From Ottelia alismoides (taxonomy: Eukaryota > Streptophyta > Magnoliopsida > Alismatales > Hydrocharitaceae): a stretch of DNA of 64,000 nucleotides. The notes under the pieces were generated by a model, which had not been told where the DNA came from, did no database searches, and worked only from the letters and a program-made list of their open reading frames with translations. The DNA is taken from NCBI GenBank assembly GCA_037367405.1, contig JAZKJV010011616.1, positions 1-64,000 of the forward strand. Direction: 5' to 3'. This document shows, in pieces, positions 32,680-45,300 of this stretch. The translations under genes and the position numbers were made by a program. The first letter of the stretch is position 1; each line of letters opens with the position of its first letter.

Positions 32680-33525
32680 AAAAATGTGCATGCAAATGCA
32701 TGAAATATTTACAAAAAACTTTTCTTAAAATAAAAGAACAATCTTTTTGAAAAAAATTTAAAAGAATTTTGCAAATATTTATGGATTTTAAACATTTAAA
32801 GTAAAAAGAAAAAAAAAGTTAGTAAATTTAATGTATTCACAAGAATTATATACAAATATACACACGTGGATTATACAAATTTTATACAAGATTTTACAAG
32901 TGGATTTTGTGCTCAAGTTTTAGATACAAGATTTATCAAAGAATTTTACATACAACAGAGTTTATATACATACGGATAGTTATTAAGGTCTTCATACACA
33001 CCTGGATTTTACAAATATATATACATCCCATAATCTATATCCCACGAGATAATATAATTTTACAAAAATTTTACAATCCTTTTTAAAACATTTTTCAAAC
33101 GATTTTACAAACATTTTTCAAAATATTTTACAAAGATTTTTCAAAAGTTTTATAAATGTTTTTGCAAACTAATTTACAACATTTTTACAAATCAGTTTAC
33201 AAATAATTTTACAAATAGGATTTTGCAAACATTTTGCTTTAAAAAAAAATATAAACATTTTGTTCAGTATACATAGTTTTGATACAGAAAAAATTTTACA
33301 AACATCTTACAAACAAAACATCTTCTCAAACAATTTTGCAAATATGTGTACAAAAATAGTTTTACAATAAATTTTACAAACATTTTACAAAATATTTGCA
33401 AACAATTTTACAAAAGTTTTTATACAATATTTTACAAAAAAAAATTTCATACAATTTTACAAAAGATTTTTACAAATTATTTTTCAAAACATTTTTTACT
33501 AATAGTAATAAAAATATGAGTTATG
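32680..33525 (-). repeat. Degenerate TTTTACAAA-type repeat tract
   Basis: Dozens of variants of ATTTTACAAA / ATTTTTCAAA follow each other with a spacing of roughly 12-20 bases. Similar but shorter tracts lie at the same relative place in L (7840-7925) and A (26810-26870), so it is part of the 3' non-coding region of this element group. Confidence 0.7.
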
Positions 33526-33529
33526 GCTA

Positions 33530-33980
33530 AAGTATATATACAATATATACGACACCCCCATACTTTACTCGAACGATGTCCTCATAGTGACCAAAGAGCT
33601 ACAACGGAAGGCATAACTTGTGCTAAGTATAGCAAAGTCAGTTATCCCCCTTTACTTAGGATCAAATAATTATAAGTATAGAAGATTGTACAAATGGGGA
33701 AATCGAGGAAAATAATGAATAAACTCAATGACTCGACTTATCCTCCCTTATACTTAGGGTAAAAGATCCCTAAGTATATAAAATGAATATCAACTAGTTG
33801 AAGGACAAGTGAAACATCATGAGAAATAAACTAAAAACATAAAAATGACATAATGAACAATATTAGGGTAATGGATCCCTAAGTATAAGAAACAATAGGA
33901 GTGATGAAGCAGAATGAACATGGAAAAACTCAAATCATTCGCCTTCGCTATACTAGGATAGAGTACATCCTAAGTATAGC
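33530..33980 (-). repeat. 3' hairpin cassette of element B
   Basis: In the sense (minus) direction, hairpins built on TATACTTAGG words come first: 33947-33980 (one bulge) and 33750-33779 (arms TATACTTAGGG and CCCTAAGTATA, 8-base loop). Then follows a reduced ATG-AGGA-CAT loop at 33576-33585, the phrase AAGTATGGGGGTGTCG, and ACTTTAGCCATAACTC. The order and words match A (26327-26710) and L (8015-8270). Confidence 0.75.
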
Positions 33981-34079
33981 ACACATACACGGAAAAGAGG
34001 TAAACGATAAAAATGAAAGAAGAAAGAATAAAATGAAATGATATGTACAAGAGACAATCAGCTCATGCATCAGAAGTAG

Positions 34080-35345
34080 AGGATGTCTAAGACTTTAGCA
34101 ACTATCCATTCATAACAAATGGTTGTGCATCAGATGACAATCCAAATATGACAATATTACCATTATCACGCACAGCTCTCATAATGAACAATCCTGACCA
34201 TTTGCGTTTTAACTTGCCAGGGAACAACTTCGATTTAGCATTAAACAATCAAACTTTCTAATAAGGGGAGAAAATCTACCTTCTAATGTGTCTATCATGC
34301 CAATGCTTAACTTTATCCTTATACATGAGTGAGTTGTCTTATGCAAAATCTCAAAATTCCAGCAATCTGTTTAGATCCAACTTCCTACTCTGTCATGCTT
34401 TCTCATAATCCAAATTACATACACGAAGTGCCCAAAATGATTTGTGAATTGATTTAACTGGCAAGTGGCAAGGATTTCCATACACTAATCTATAAGGAGA
34501 CATAAACAATGGAGACATGTATGCCATTCTATAGGCCCATAGAACTGAATCAAGCATCTGGGACAATTTCTTCCTATCTGGACATACAAGTTTCTACAAT
34601 ATCATTTTTGTCTCCCTATCTGAAATCTTAGTCAAGCCGTTAGTATATGGGTGGTAAGGAGACGCAACTCTATGCTCAATGGTATACTCCTTCACAAGCT
34701 TCTTGACCTCTCAATTAATGAAATGGCTTCCCTTATGAAATGAGTATATTGGGAATCCCAAACTATGCAATTATGTGATCCTTGAGAAAGGAACAAACTA
34801 TACGACTATCAATTTCTCGGGTGGGGATAGACTCTACCCAATGACTAACATAATCCATGGCTAGCAGGATGTACTAAAATCCCTGACTGACAAGAAATGT
34901 GCCCATGAAGTATATGCCCCAAGCATCGAAAACATATGAAATCTTGATATATCTCAAGGGCATGGTATTTTTACAACCAACAGTTCCTCCCATCTTCTGA
35001 CAGTTAGTACAACCTCGAACATAACATATAGCATCCTTAAATAAAGTAGGACAACATAGGCCCCTCTGTAGAACTGTTCATGTCATGTGCTTACCCGAAT
35101 TATGCCCACCATAGTATAATTTGTGGAAATCCTCAAGTACACTTGTGTATTCCTCTTGAGGAATGCACCAACTCCAGATAGGATCCGCACCCTCACAGAA
35201 TAGGTACAAATACTCCCACAGTAAAAATTTTTCTCTGACAGGAACTTGTCTACCATGTGCTTTAGCCAATCGTGTGGAACTTTCTTGGAGACAAGATAGT
35301 TCACAACATCAACATACCATGGGAGTGAGTCCATAGACATAATGA
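34080..35345 (-). pseudogene. Element B integrase, degenerate
   Basis: Reading the minus strand from 35340: YVDVVNYLVSKKVPHDWLK, then the zinc-binding part with CEGADPIW, a GGHNSGKHMT His pair and a GCTNCQKMGG Cys pair near 35005, so the HHCC site is readable. Core fragments follow (DAWGIYFMGTF, then MDYVSHWVESIPTR at about 34800-34920). Stops occur after 34800 and the C-terminal part is faint. No chromodomain is visible. This is the same family as the integrase of A. Confidence 0.82.
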
Positions 35346-36540
35346 TCTCATCTCGAAAGTTGTCTTTGATATGGGAAGTATTGATTGCTAAGAAGTCTCT
35401 ACATTTGTTATCCTGGAAAGGTTATATGCCACAACATCCTTTACTCCAGGTTCATCTCGAATATCTAAATCAAACTCCTTGAGAAGAAGGATCCATCTGA
35501 TAAGACGTGGTTTGGCATCTTCTTTTCATATAGGTATTGTATGGCAGTGTGATCCATGTATACAATGACATGTGAACCAAGGAGGTAAGATCTGAACTTC
35601 TCTAATGCAAACACCACTGTTAACATAATAGTATATATCAAATGGAATCCTATTCTTCTCTTCCCTAAAATCTCTCCAACTGCAAAATCAATGCGTTCAT
35701 CATGATATCAAAGGGAAGAGACCAATCAGGTGGTTGTAGGATAGGAGCACTAATAACCATGTCTTTCATATGATTAATTGCAAGGAGGACTTCCTCATCA
35801 ATAATAAACTCACTCTTCTTGTACAGAAGCGTAGTCAATTGTTTGACGATTTTGCTAAAGTCCTTAATGAATCACCTATAAATTCCAATGTTTCCCAAAA
35901 ATGACCTTCACATCAATCTTAGCCATGTCAACCCCCATACCATGTTTGGAAATGATGTATCCCAACACAATCCCATTAGTCACCATAAAGTGACTCTTCT
36001 CCCACGAAAGCACTAAGTTTCCCTCATAGCAACATTGAAGTACTCAGTATAAATGAGCAAGACATGTATCAAAACTATCCCCATAGATCGAGAAATAGTT
36101 CATGAAGACCTCTAGAAAAATACCTATAATGTTTCTAAAAACGACCAACATACATCTTTAGAATGTAGCGGGAGCGTTATACAATCTGAAGGGCATCCGT
36201 CTAAAGGAATAGGTGTCGAACGGACAAGTAAAAGTAATTTTCTCATGATCCTTAGGATAGATTTCAACCTGGTTATATCCCGAGTACCAATCCAAGAAAT
36301 AAAAGAACTCCTTCCTTGCCAACCTCTCTATAATCTGATCAATAAATGGTAGTGGAAAGTGATCTTTCTTGGTAGATGGACTCAGGCCTCGGTAATCTAC
36401 GTAGACACGCCATGAAGTAGGTACACAGGTTGGAATCTCCTCACCATGGTCATTCTTTATGATAATGATCCTGGATTTCTTAGGAACCACACGTAAAGGA
36501 TTGACCCACTAGGAATCTGATATGGGACAAATAAATCATG
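35346..36540 (-). pseudogene. Element B reverse transcriptase and RNase H, degenerate
   Basis: The minus-strand frame 36158-36490 is a clear RT fingers/palm part: MVPKKSRIIIIKNDHGEEIP, then SWRVYVDYRGLSPSTKKDHF, then DWYSGYNQVEI and FRRMPFRLYNAPATF. It is followed by broken frames. The catalytic box is changed from FMDD to Phe-Met-Asn-Tyr (36095-36106), so both catalytic aspartates are lost. RNase H fragments are visible at about 35440-35640 ([24 protein letters not shown]). Confidence 0.88.
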
Positions 36541-37379
36541 CATCACACCATCTCCCAATCTCTTTCATAACAACATCCCAGAGGTTTGGATTGAGATGTC
36601 GCCCATACTCACGGTAGGGTTTGGTGTCATCCTCTAAATAGATATGATGCGAGCAAAAATTTCGACAAATCCCACGGAGATCCGAAATATTTCATCAAAT
36701 GGCCTTGCGATTTCTCTCAAGAACCTCAATACACGAGATTCTTGTTTGTCGATCAACTTCGAACTAAGGATGACTGGAAACATTTGGAGGAGACATGCAA
36801 GGAAGGAATAGTTCAACATTGAGGGTAGAGCCTTACGCTCAGGGGGGTCGGAATTGGCTGTGTGACAACTTCTAGAACTATTTTGGTAGATGATATCTGA
36901 TCTACACTGTGCATACTGCCCATTGTTGCTACTATCAGCAAAGCATGTACAATCTTAAAAAGGTTTGCAATGAATGTCTCTACCCAGAAAGGAATGGCTA
37001 ACCAGGATGTCCAGAATCCTCAACTATAATATCAGAAATTTCAGTAGGAGGTATGCCATCAGTAATCTCCGAAAAGGAATGTGTCTCATGAATATCAAAA
37101 TGTACCTCTGATATCTCATAATGGTCCTCAGAATATACCTCAAACTTCCAATCAGCAAATGACTCAGAATGATCAACAAGGGAACTCAAGGTTATTGTGC
37201 TTTCCAGAATGTCCTTGTGATAAAGGAACTCATGGGTGTCCGTGAAGTTAGTAAACATATATGTATCTCGAAACTCATCAAGAAAATAACAGACCTCATA
37301 ATCTTGTGTAACTATCTCTCTCTCATCTTCTGCTACTAGTGGTGGTGATGGCCTAGGATCGGAGATCGTCTTTATTTTC

Positions 37380-38020
37380 ACCTTGTCACTACGAAAGTGA
37401 TAGATGATCTCTCTAGTACCGTAATCAACTACCGCTTCGGTCGTTCAATGGAATGTCCGATCAAGTATGATCATGGTATGGAGTAACAGTGCAGAGGTAT
37501 CCATATCCATAATAACAATAACAACTTGGAATCACATTCCTTGCATAGTTACAACAACGTCCTCTAATATGCCTCTCGTCCTCTTGATTGATCTATCAGC
37601 AAATTGAAGGATCATTCGGGTGGATCTAAGAGGCCCAACCCAAACTTAATGACTAACGAGGATGGCATGAGATTAATGGAGGATTCACTATTGAGAAGAG
37701 TACGATCAAACTCTTGATCAAATATGTGACAACGGATGTGAGGTGCTCCCTTATCTTTCTTTTTGGGTGGGAGGTTGCTAATGGAATGAAATGTGGTCAT
37801 GTCTAAGATTTGTTTCTCTATTTTCTTTCATATGTTGTTTTTTGGTTGATGCTTTTGAGTACATGATTCTTCCATTCCCTTTTTGATTTTCAGTACTCCA
37901 TGGCCTTAAGGAGTGGCATCTCTAAAAAGATATTCTGAGGGATCTCTACAACTCTAGGATCATATAGTGTTGTTTTTAATTTTTGGATTTTTTTGGTGTT
38001 ATTCAAAGCTAAAGGAAATG
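37380..38020 (-). pseudogene. Element B protease, active site mutated
   Basis: A minus-strand lead NIFLEMPLLKAMEY (about 37910-37960) and the frame 37612-37800 (SISNLPPKKKDKGAPHIRCH, then DQEFDRTLLNSESSINLMPS) match the protease of A. The Asp-Ser-Gly triad is Asn-Ser-Glu (codons 37684-37692), so catalysis is lost. The region 36540-37380 downstream carries the protease-RT connection, including an acidic frame (36998-37381) without a known domain. Confidence 0.8.
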
Positions 38021-39440
38021 GAACATAATTAAAAGAAACATCATGCTTCTCATTTCTCTTATACAAAATAGAGTCATCGTGTACACGTGGACAACCAGAT
38101 TCAGTCTGTACATCGTTATCCATTATATGAATAGATGAAACAAACTGAAAAACAAGACGTGTTGATTGGTCTGCTGGTGAAGAAGAAGAATCCACGATTG
38201 TTGTGTTCACCTTCACAGCTGACTCGACACTACATCTTTCTTTATTCTCTTATTGGATTTTTCTCAATAATGATGGTGAAGAAGATAGTGGTAATGGTGA
38301 AGAAGAGGGTGGTGAAACTACAAGATCTGGCTCTACTGCACTGGATTTCTACTCTACTGGTGGAGAAGATGATGAAGTCAGTGAAGCTCTCTCAACGGCT
38401 CTCTCCAATCTTAACTGATGTACAAGCAACTGCAATCTCCTACCACTTCTTAGATGAATGGTGTCTGATAAATATGTAAAATAAAGGGTCATACCCATCT
38501 CGGGTTTGTATGGTTCATGTTCTACCTTCTCTTTGCGTATGAAATTGTTAGGATTGGCTTCGACCTGTGCAGGAATCAGTGTCTTGGTGGTGGTCGGTTC
38601 GTCAATCCTTTGAGTCAGGTCATTCATATTCTTTATCAGTAAAGTGAGTTGATCTAATGCATGGTTCACCGAAGGTACCTCGAGATGCTCAATGACTGCT
38701 TATCTCTGAGACTAGTAGTGAGGAGGTTGTTGGTATCCATACGATTGTGGCTCATAATGAGGAGGATTCAATAATTGTCCATAAGATACTGACTGTTGCT
38801 GATAGTAAGGCTGGTGAGGATATGCAGGTTGCATCTACTGCTATCCATGTCTCCAGTTCTGGAAGGGTAATGAAGACGAGAAGTGAGGTTGTAACTGATG
38901 GTTGTGGGGTTGTGGTCTCCCTCCATAAAAATGGTGGACGAGTCTTTGACTCTGCTAGGAATCCAACTAACCTTGCCTTATTGAAAGGGGCTGGTTGTGC
39001 TCTCGATCAAACCAAATATCGTTCACCTTCTGAATGAGAGGTGGAGATGGATATTGTTGTTCAAGAATATATGGAAGCTCTTGCTGGTATGGTACAATCT
39101 AATATGATTGCTGCTAGACCTAGTTAGGGTTCTAAATGTAGTAAACATGCTGAATTGTAGATGATACTTCGGTACTCTGATGTGCTAAAATGGAAGAAGT
39201 CTGCTAACGAGTAGAAGTATCGGTTGTTGTACTCTCACTCTAAAATGTACTCATCGTACTGACAAGAAGCTCCAAATGCTTTGTAATCTCATTAAGCTTA
39301 TCCAGGTCCTTTGTCCTTTGTTCGGTCACATGTAGCTTCTTAAGCTCCTTGGGTCGTTTCTCAATTATGTCCACTTTGAATTTATGATTGCCTATGATGG
39401 TCAAATCTGAACTGTCCACCCTATCCACATCATGTGACGT
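38021..39440 (-). pseudogene. Element B gag-protease linker
   Basis: The minus-strand frame 38349-38669 carries TKTLIPAQVEANPNNF and a HLRSGRRLQ segment, matching the linker of A at 2350-2520. The frame 39240-39446 is a Lys/Glu-rich, possibly coiled-coil part of Gag. The plus-strand frames in this stretch (38135-38479, 38747-39037) are shadows. Confidence 0.65.
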
Positions 39441-40330
39441 TGTCATGCTGACAGCCTTGTAGGGTACTGAAGAAGAGGTAATGAGATGCTTTTGAAAAGC
39501 ACGTGAAGAAGAAAGAGATACATAGCTATTCTACATTTCCTCAAAAATATTATAAAGGACATCCTTATCATTGTTGAAGTAGGACCCCCCCACAAGCGGC
39601 ATCTACCAGCTTCTAGTTCTCAATGCTCAAACCCCAAAAGAAATTTCGCATAAGGTTCGTCTTTGGAATGTCATGATGGGGGCACTTCTCGGTCAAGCCT
39701 TTAAATATTTCTTGCATCTCATGAATAGGCTCATGGGACATTTGGGAGAAGTTGGCAATCAAAGATCACATTTGGTTGAGATGTCCAGGTGGATAATACT
39801 TATTTAGAAAAGCAGACCTCAACTCATCCCAGGCTGTGACAACCCTTCCCAAATGGTTGATCCAATATAGTGCCTCGTCCACGAGACAGAACAGGAAGGT
39901 TGTCATCTTCACTACCTCTAATGGAACATTAGGGTAGTGTATTATGCCACAAATGTTATCAAACTCGTAGAGTTGTACATATGTTTCTTCATTGATTTGT
40001 TCGTCAAATTTTGGGAGGAGTGGTAAAATTGTGGGCTTTAGCTCATAATGCCCATGTATTGCAAGGATCCAAATCCATGTGTTCGTCTGTCCTGCTCCTC
40101 GATTATAAGCATCCTTCAGTGTAATATTATCCACTGGCTCAATACGTGGATCTTCTCCTCCCTCATTCCCACCTCCTCTAGGATTTCTATCCTCCTCTCT
40201 CCTATCTTGCTTGTCATATCTCAATCCAGCTTCGATGTCAGCCTGTTTGATCAACTGTGCCTGAATGGCCTATATGGAGGCTAACATCGTGTTGGTGATC
40301 TAGATCTGCTCAGCCATGGAACCTTTGCCT
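39441..40330 (-). pseudogene. Element B gag (capsid part)
   Basis: The minus-strand frame 39766-40254 is the best preserved Gag of the window (about 160 aa): ELKPTILPLLPKFDEQINEE, then a VQLYEFDNICGIIHYPNVPL block and LYWINHLGRVVTAWDELRSA with a FLNKYYPPGHL end. The last part (GRVVTAWDELRSAFLNKYYP type) is the retrotrans_gag signature. Continuation to 39441 is frameshifted. It matches the Gag of A at 880-1433. Confidence 0.85.
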
Positions 40331-42346
40331 TTCAGTGGCATCAAGTGTTGTGTCTCGATTCTAAAAATATATACGGTGTTGGATTAGTCCTCAAGAATAG
40401 TGGAGTCTTAAAAGATAGTTTAAGATTCGAATCAATCTAGAATAATGGATTGATGGATGTGGTGAATAGTGAAGTAGAGAAAAAGGAATACTCGGGAAAC
40501 GAGTCTACCCGAATAGAAGATGACTAAATCGGAGGGTGAAATGAGTTCGCAAAGTCCAAACGAGAAAAGATCTAATACGACATCTTCATTATCAATAGCA
40601 AAGATGCAAGAACACGAAGTTCAACACAAGAAAAATGGAGTTACTTACTACCAACACAATACAAGTAGAGACTGTAAGAGTTTGGTATTTTTATCTTTTC
40701 AATTTTATGTTTTCTTAATCTACATGAAGTTACTTACTACCAACCATATAGGGTAAGTTACTGCTATCGCCCAATGTGCATGCTCAGACACCCACCAATC
40801 AATGGTACCATCTTCCGTGGCTGTCAGATTCAATATAAGACCCAAAGGGAGATAAGAGGATTAACACACCAAAACGATTTTCTATGGTCAGAGGCAAGTG
40901 CTTACAATTGTGATCATACACTAAAAAGTGATTAACAGGTACTTAAGTTACAAGTCCAGGGATTTGGGATCTATCCTTATGATTGCGCCCTCACCCACTC
41001 TCTCTATAGGTATGTATAAGTAAACAATGAGGGTGTTACTCTCCCCGAACCAATGATACTGTCCTTACATTTCTTTTAGGATCGAGTTTTCTTTAGCAAC
41101 CCCTATTTTATAAGTTATCACTTTTGGGGGATTTTTTTCAAGAAAATGGTCTGATGAATTTTCCAATTACTTTTGATTTTATGTGAGTGAAAATAAGCAA
41201 GGAAATCGAAATAGCCGATGCGTGATGAAATCAATGATGCATGCAGAGAAAGATCTGTATACCTTTCGCAAGCACTCTATGTGCAAGGTGATTCGTGCAT
41301 AAAATAAAGATATAAATAAAACTAACATAAATGTTTCAAAAGAACGGTCATAGCAGTAACTTCAATTAGCGGGCAAGAATCAATTAATTTAACTAAGTCC
41401 AATAATATGATCTAGTCTATAGGAACATATATTCTTTTAGGGCTATGGAACTAATCGTTTTCCCTAGCTCAAGAAAGATAATAACACCTACTTATAAGAT
41501 CTCAACCATGTAAAACCGTATGAAAAGAAATGAAAATAAAGTCGATGAAAACAAAAATCGGTGAGGTCCATCAAATGCATCAACACTTGGTGAAATAGAC
41601 CCCAGACACACAAAGTATATATTGGCCATTTAGAAAACAAAAAAGGAGGCAACCACCAAATAAATAATTTAAAAAAATTATAGGAATAGTAATGGAGTAA
41701 ATGCTAATAAAAAATATGTGCAAAGCACTGCAACAAATTTCATGCTCCTCTTCCTACATTCTCGTGCACCTCAGTGAAGAAATGAGCCACCTTCGCATCG
41801 CTCAGGTGCACCGGCGCTCTTAGGAATGATGCCCTCGCTATCTGTCCCTCGCAAGAAAGAGAAAACACATGAATCTTTAAGAAACATAGTTATGATAATA
41901 TGAGAAAATAAAATGTATAAAATAAATCAGAGAATATAGACAAACAAAGGAAGAAAACACAAGGGTTGATCAGATGAAAAATAAGAGGAGAACAAGTGAA
42001 ATGGATCTCAAATAAATCCTTAAGTGCGATCTTGGGGAGCTTTCGATGTCCGACAAATTGGATCCTACAAGCATTGTGTAAGATCCCTCATGGCACGTGG
42101 AATTCAAAGTGAGTGCTCACTCCTCAACACATTGCAATCCACACAACAATATATATACAGAAAAATATAGACAAAAATAATGAGAATATAACAAGAATAT
42201 AGATAATGAATATGAACATGTGTTAGAAGATATGCACAAGAAATATGTGACAAAAGTAAGAAGACAAAAAAATGAGAAGAAAATAATCAAATATCTACAA
42301 CTAAGAATAATAGGTCAAGAGAAAACCTATCTACCCTTGTCGTACC
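40331..42346 (-). other. Element B 5' leader
   Basis: About 2 kb between PBS and gag has no recognisable protein. The part 41740-42346 matches the extra leader piece at 26880-27496, and a weaker match exists in element L (9120-9240). The plus-strand frame 40520-40756 has no known domain. Confidence 0.55.
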
Positions 42347-42366
42347 TCCCCGACAATAGTACGTCA
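42347..42366 (-). promoter_or_regulatory. Degraded primer binding site of element B
   Basis: The minus strand reads TGACGTACTATTGTCGGGGA. The TTGTCGGGGA half is conserved with the PBS of L; the first half carries changes and two extra bases. Confidence 0.6.
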
Positions 42367-42367
42367 T

Positions 42368-45300
42368 TTAGGTTTTCATTTATGGAAATATTCCCAAATA
42401 ATATGTGGTCAACGTAACCCAAAGAAACTTCAAGCAAAAAATGTTTGTTTTATTCACATCTCATAAAAACAATCAAGAAAAAGCATGTAAACACAAAAAC
42501 TAGAAGTGTTTTTTATTTACATATATAGTGTACATGATCGAACTTAGGGAGGCCACACAAATCCCAAAGGTCAATAAATTAATGAAAACTCAATTAACTA
42601 TAGGAGGAATTTCTATGCAAACTACTCTTGGTTTTTGATTTTTTTATCTTTTTGGGAATTTTAATTTCATTTTTTATTTGGTTTTCTGATTTTATATTAT
42701 TTATGATTTTTTAATTTTGTAAATGATTTTTTTATTTTTAAAACAATGGAATAATAAGTAGATAAAATGAATAAATAAACCCAACCACTCTTTTTTTATT
42801 TGTCAAATATATCAAAGATATACAGAAAATTAAACTAAAATTATTTTTGGGTTTTTTGGATTTTTGTTACTATTTTTGTAATTTTCCAGAATTTCTGAAA
42901 TTTTTAAAATTGCAAATAAATCAAAACTAGAAAATCAATAAACAGAAAATAAGGTTGGTGTATCTGGATTTTCTTAAAATAAAAGATCAATTTAAGGAAA
43001 GGCAACCTAACAAAAATTCAAATTCTTGTATTTTCCTAAAAGTAGTTTTATATATTTTTGGAATTTATATGATTTTATATGAGTTTTTAAATGTTTTGCA
43101 TGTTTTGTGATTTTTTTTTGTTTTTATGAGGAATTTAAAAGAGAAAATGGTACTGTAATTAAAAGAAATGAAAATAAACGAGCATTAGTTTTTTAGAAAT
43201 TTTTGAGAGGTTTTTATAATTTTAATTGATTTTCAAATGCAAATGGGGAATACTTTTGGAGTTTTTAAAATATTAAAAGTAATAAAAACTATGAAATGCA
43301 AAACACAAATTAATGATGCAAGAACTAATTAACATATAGCTAACAGGCTTTTCTGGATTTTTCAAAGAGGTTTTGCCATTTTTTATTTTTGATTTTAACA
43401 TGCAAAATAATATTCAGATGCACAGGGGTATGGATGCAAAGAATAATTGCTTATGGACAAAATTTTAAACAAATAAAGAACAATGGGGACCAATCTATAA
43501 TTTATCCAAAATTTTATGTGCCAACGCATGTGAGATGAATTGGATTGGACCTATATACAAATAATTTAATTACAGTGTAAAATAGTAATAAATTAACTGC
43601 AAACATTTTAGTACAATTTTTTAAAACAATCACAAATTCCGCATATTCTGAAGTTCAATATGGACATAAATGCAAATAAAATAAGTCACAAGATAAATAA
43701 TGCAAAAGTCCAAACGATAACAGACAAACACGTGTCCTTCTAGGGACTTATTTGTAAAATAAATAAAGGCAGTGGTTGGGGAGCAATTTTACCATTAATT
43801 CATGTAGACTGATCAACGGTTATGATGCATCTAAATGTAGATCGGACGGTTGACTATGAAGAATGCTTGGATGGCGCAGATCTGCTCTGTATGGATGGAT
43901 CAAGGGCAGAGTTTGGACTTTTTTAATGGTCTTGATCTAATATGGAGATGAAGTTCTTGATGGGACGACTCTAAGTAGTCTAGGAAGAACTCGCTTGATG
44001 GTTTACTCCAATGAACATCGATCGAGCAATACTTTCTCGATCTCTGCTCGAATCGATCTTTGAAAGGCTCTACGGCTCCCTGTGATGATTTTGTGTCTAA
44101 AGAATACTTCAACAGCAGTCATCGATGGCTAGAGCATGAACTAGAGGTCAGAAGATGCACAGCGCTAGGTGGACCTCGTACTCGCTTTCCTCACTCCCAT
44201 GTACGATTCAAGGTCCTGCAAGATATTTCTTTTACTTAGAGGAAGTATTCAACGACTTTTAGTTAGCGAGAAAATGAAATAAATGGTGAAGGAATGGGGG
44301 CCCCGGTGTAGAATGTCGGAGAGGTAGCTGATCATTAGATCTGTGATGATCTATAGGGGGACAGGTGTGGAACATGGGTGAAGAAAGTGTTGTCTATTGT
44401 GTGTGAATAGTTGGAGAGCTCAGGTAAAAAAGGAACTAATCTGACTAATTACAGAAAATAAATGTGAAATAAAAGAATAATCAAAAGAACATTAACCTAT
44501 TGTTACCAACGCATGAACGAGGATGATTACCAGCCTTGATATGCTCCGAAAGGCGGAGAGGCGAGACCACGTCGGAGAAGATACGACGAGTGGTTTGGAT
44601 AATGAATAGAATACATAAATCACACTCTTGATTGGAAGTGGTTCTCATGTCACTGGAGTAGACACTCTCTCACTCATTCTCATGAATTTTAGGGCTAAAA
44701 TCGTATCAATCGCCGATGGGGAAGATGATGGAATATTTATAGGCACGATTCCGGTGTGTTTTGAAATTTGAATCGCGAGCGACTTGAGGCATGATTTATG
44801 GACCTAATGTGCTGGTGAGGGAGTAAGTTGACTGGCCTAGAAATTAGGAGAATAAAATGGATGGAGTTAGTAATAAGGGTGCTTGGGAGAATTAGGCGAA
44901 GAAGGGTTGGTGAGCAGAAAGGAAGAAATCAGGAATCGAAATGGGTAGTTAACCAGGTCAACAAACACAGGCCGGCCATTGGGAGTGCATCTAGGATAGG
45001 TCAAAATAGGCTAGATGATAAAAATTAATAAAAATGTTAAATAAATTAGGTTAGAAAACAAAAATGATTTTAAATAATGTAAATACAAAATGTTAAGGAT
45101 TAAATATAGTTACCTTAGGTAATTTTTTATTAATTCAATATCGTATATACATGGGTGAAAATAAATGCAGTGTGTTATTTATAGGTGGTATACCTGTATA
45201 TACAATCTTATGATTTTTAATTACTTATTTTTACAAATGTACATATAAATTAATAATTTATTTATTACAAAATTTTACAAGGGTGTTAACGATATTTTTA

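Noticed and set aside
32680..33525. Repeat tract as CRISPR array or satellite
   Set aside because: There are no constant repeat units or unique spacers; the units vary in length and sequence and the surrounding DNA is a plant retrotransposon.
36998..37381. Acidic 127-codon minus-strand frame in element B
   Set aside because: It lies in the protease-RT connection, where the same element type has a variable spacer; no independent gene is supported.
38747..39037. Plus-strand frame of 96 codons opposite element B gag linker
   Set aside because: It is the shadow of a minus-strand retrotransposon coding region.
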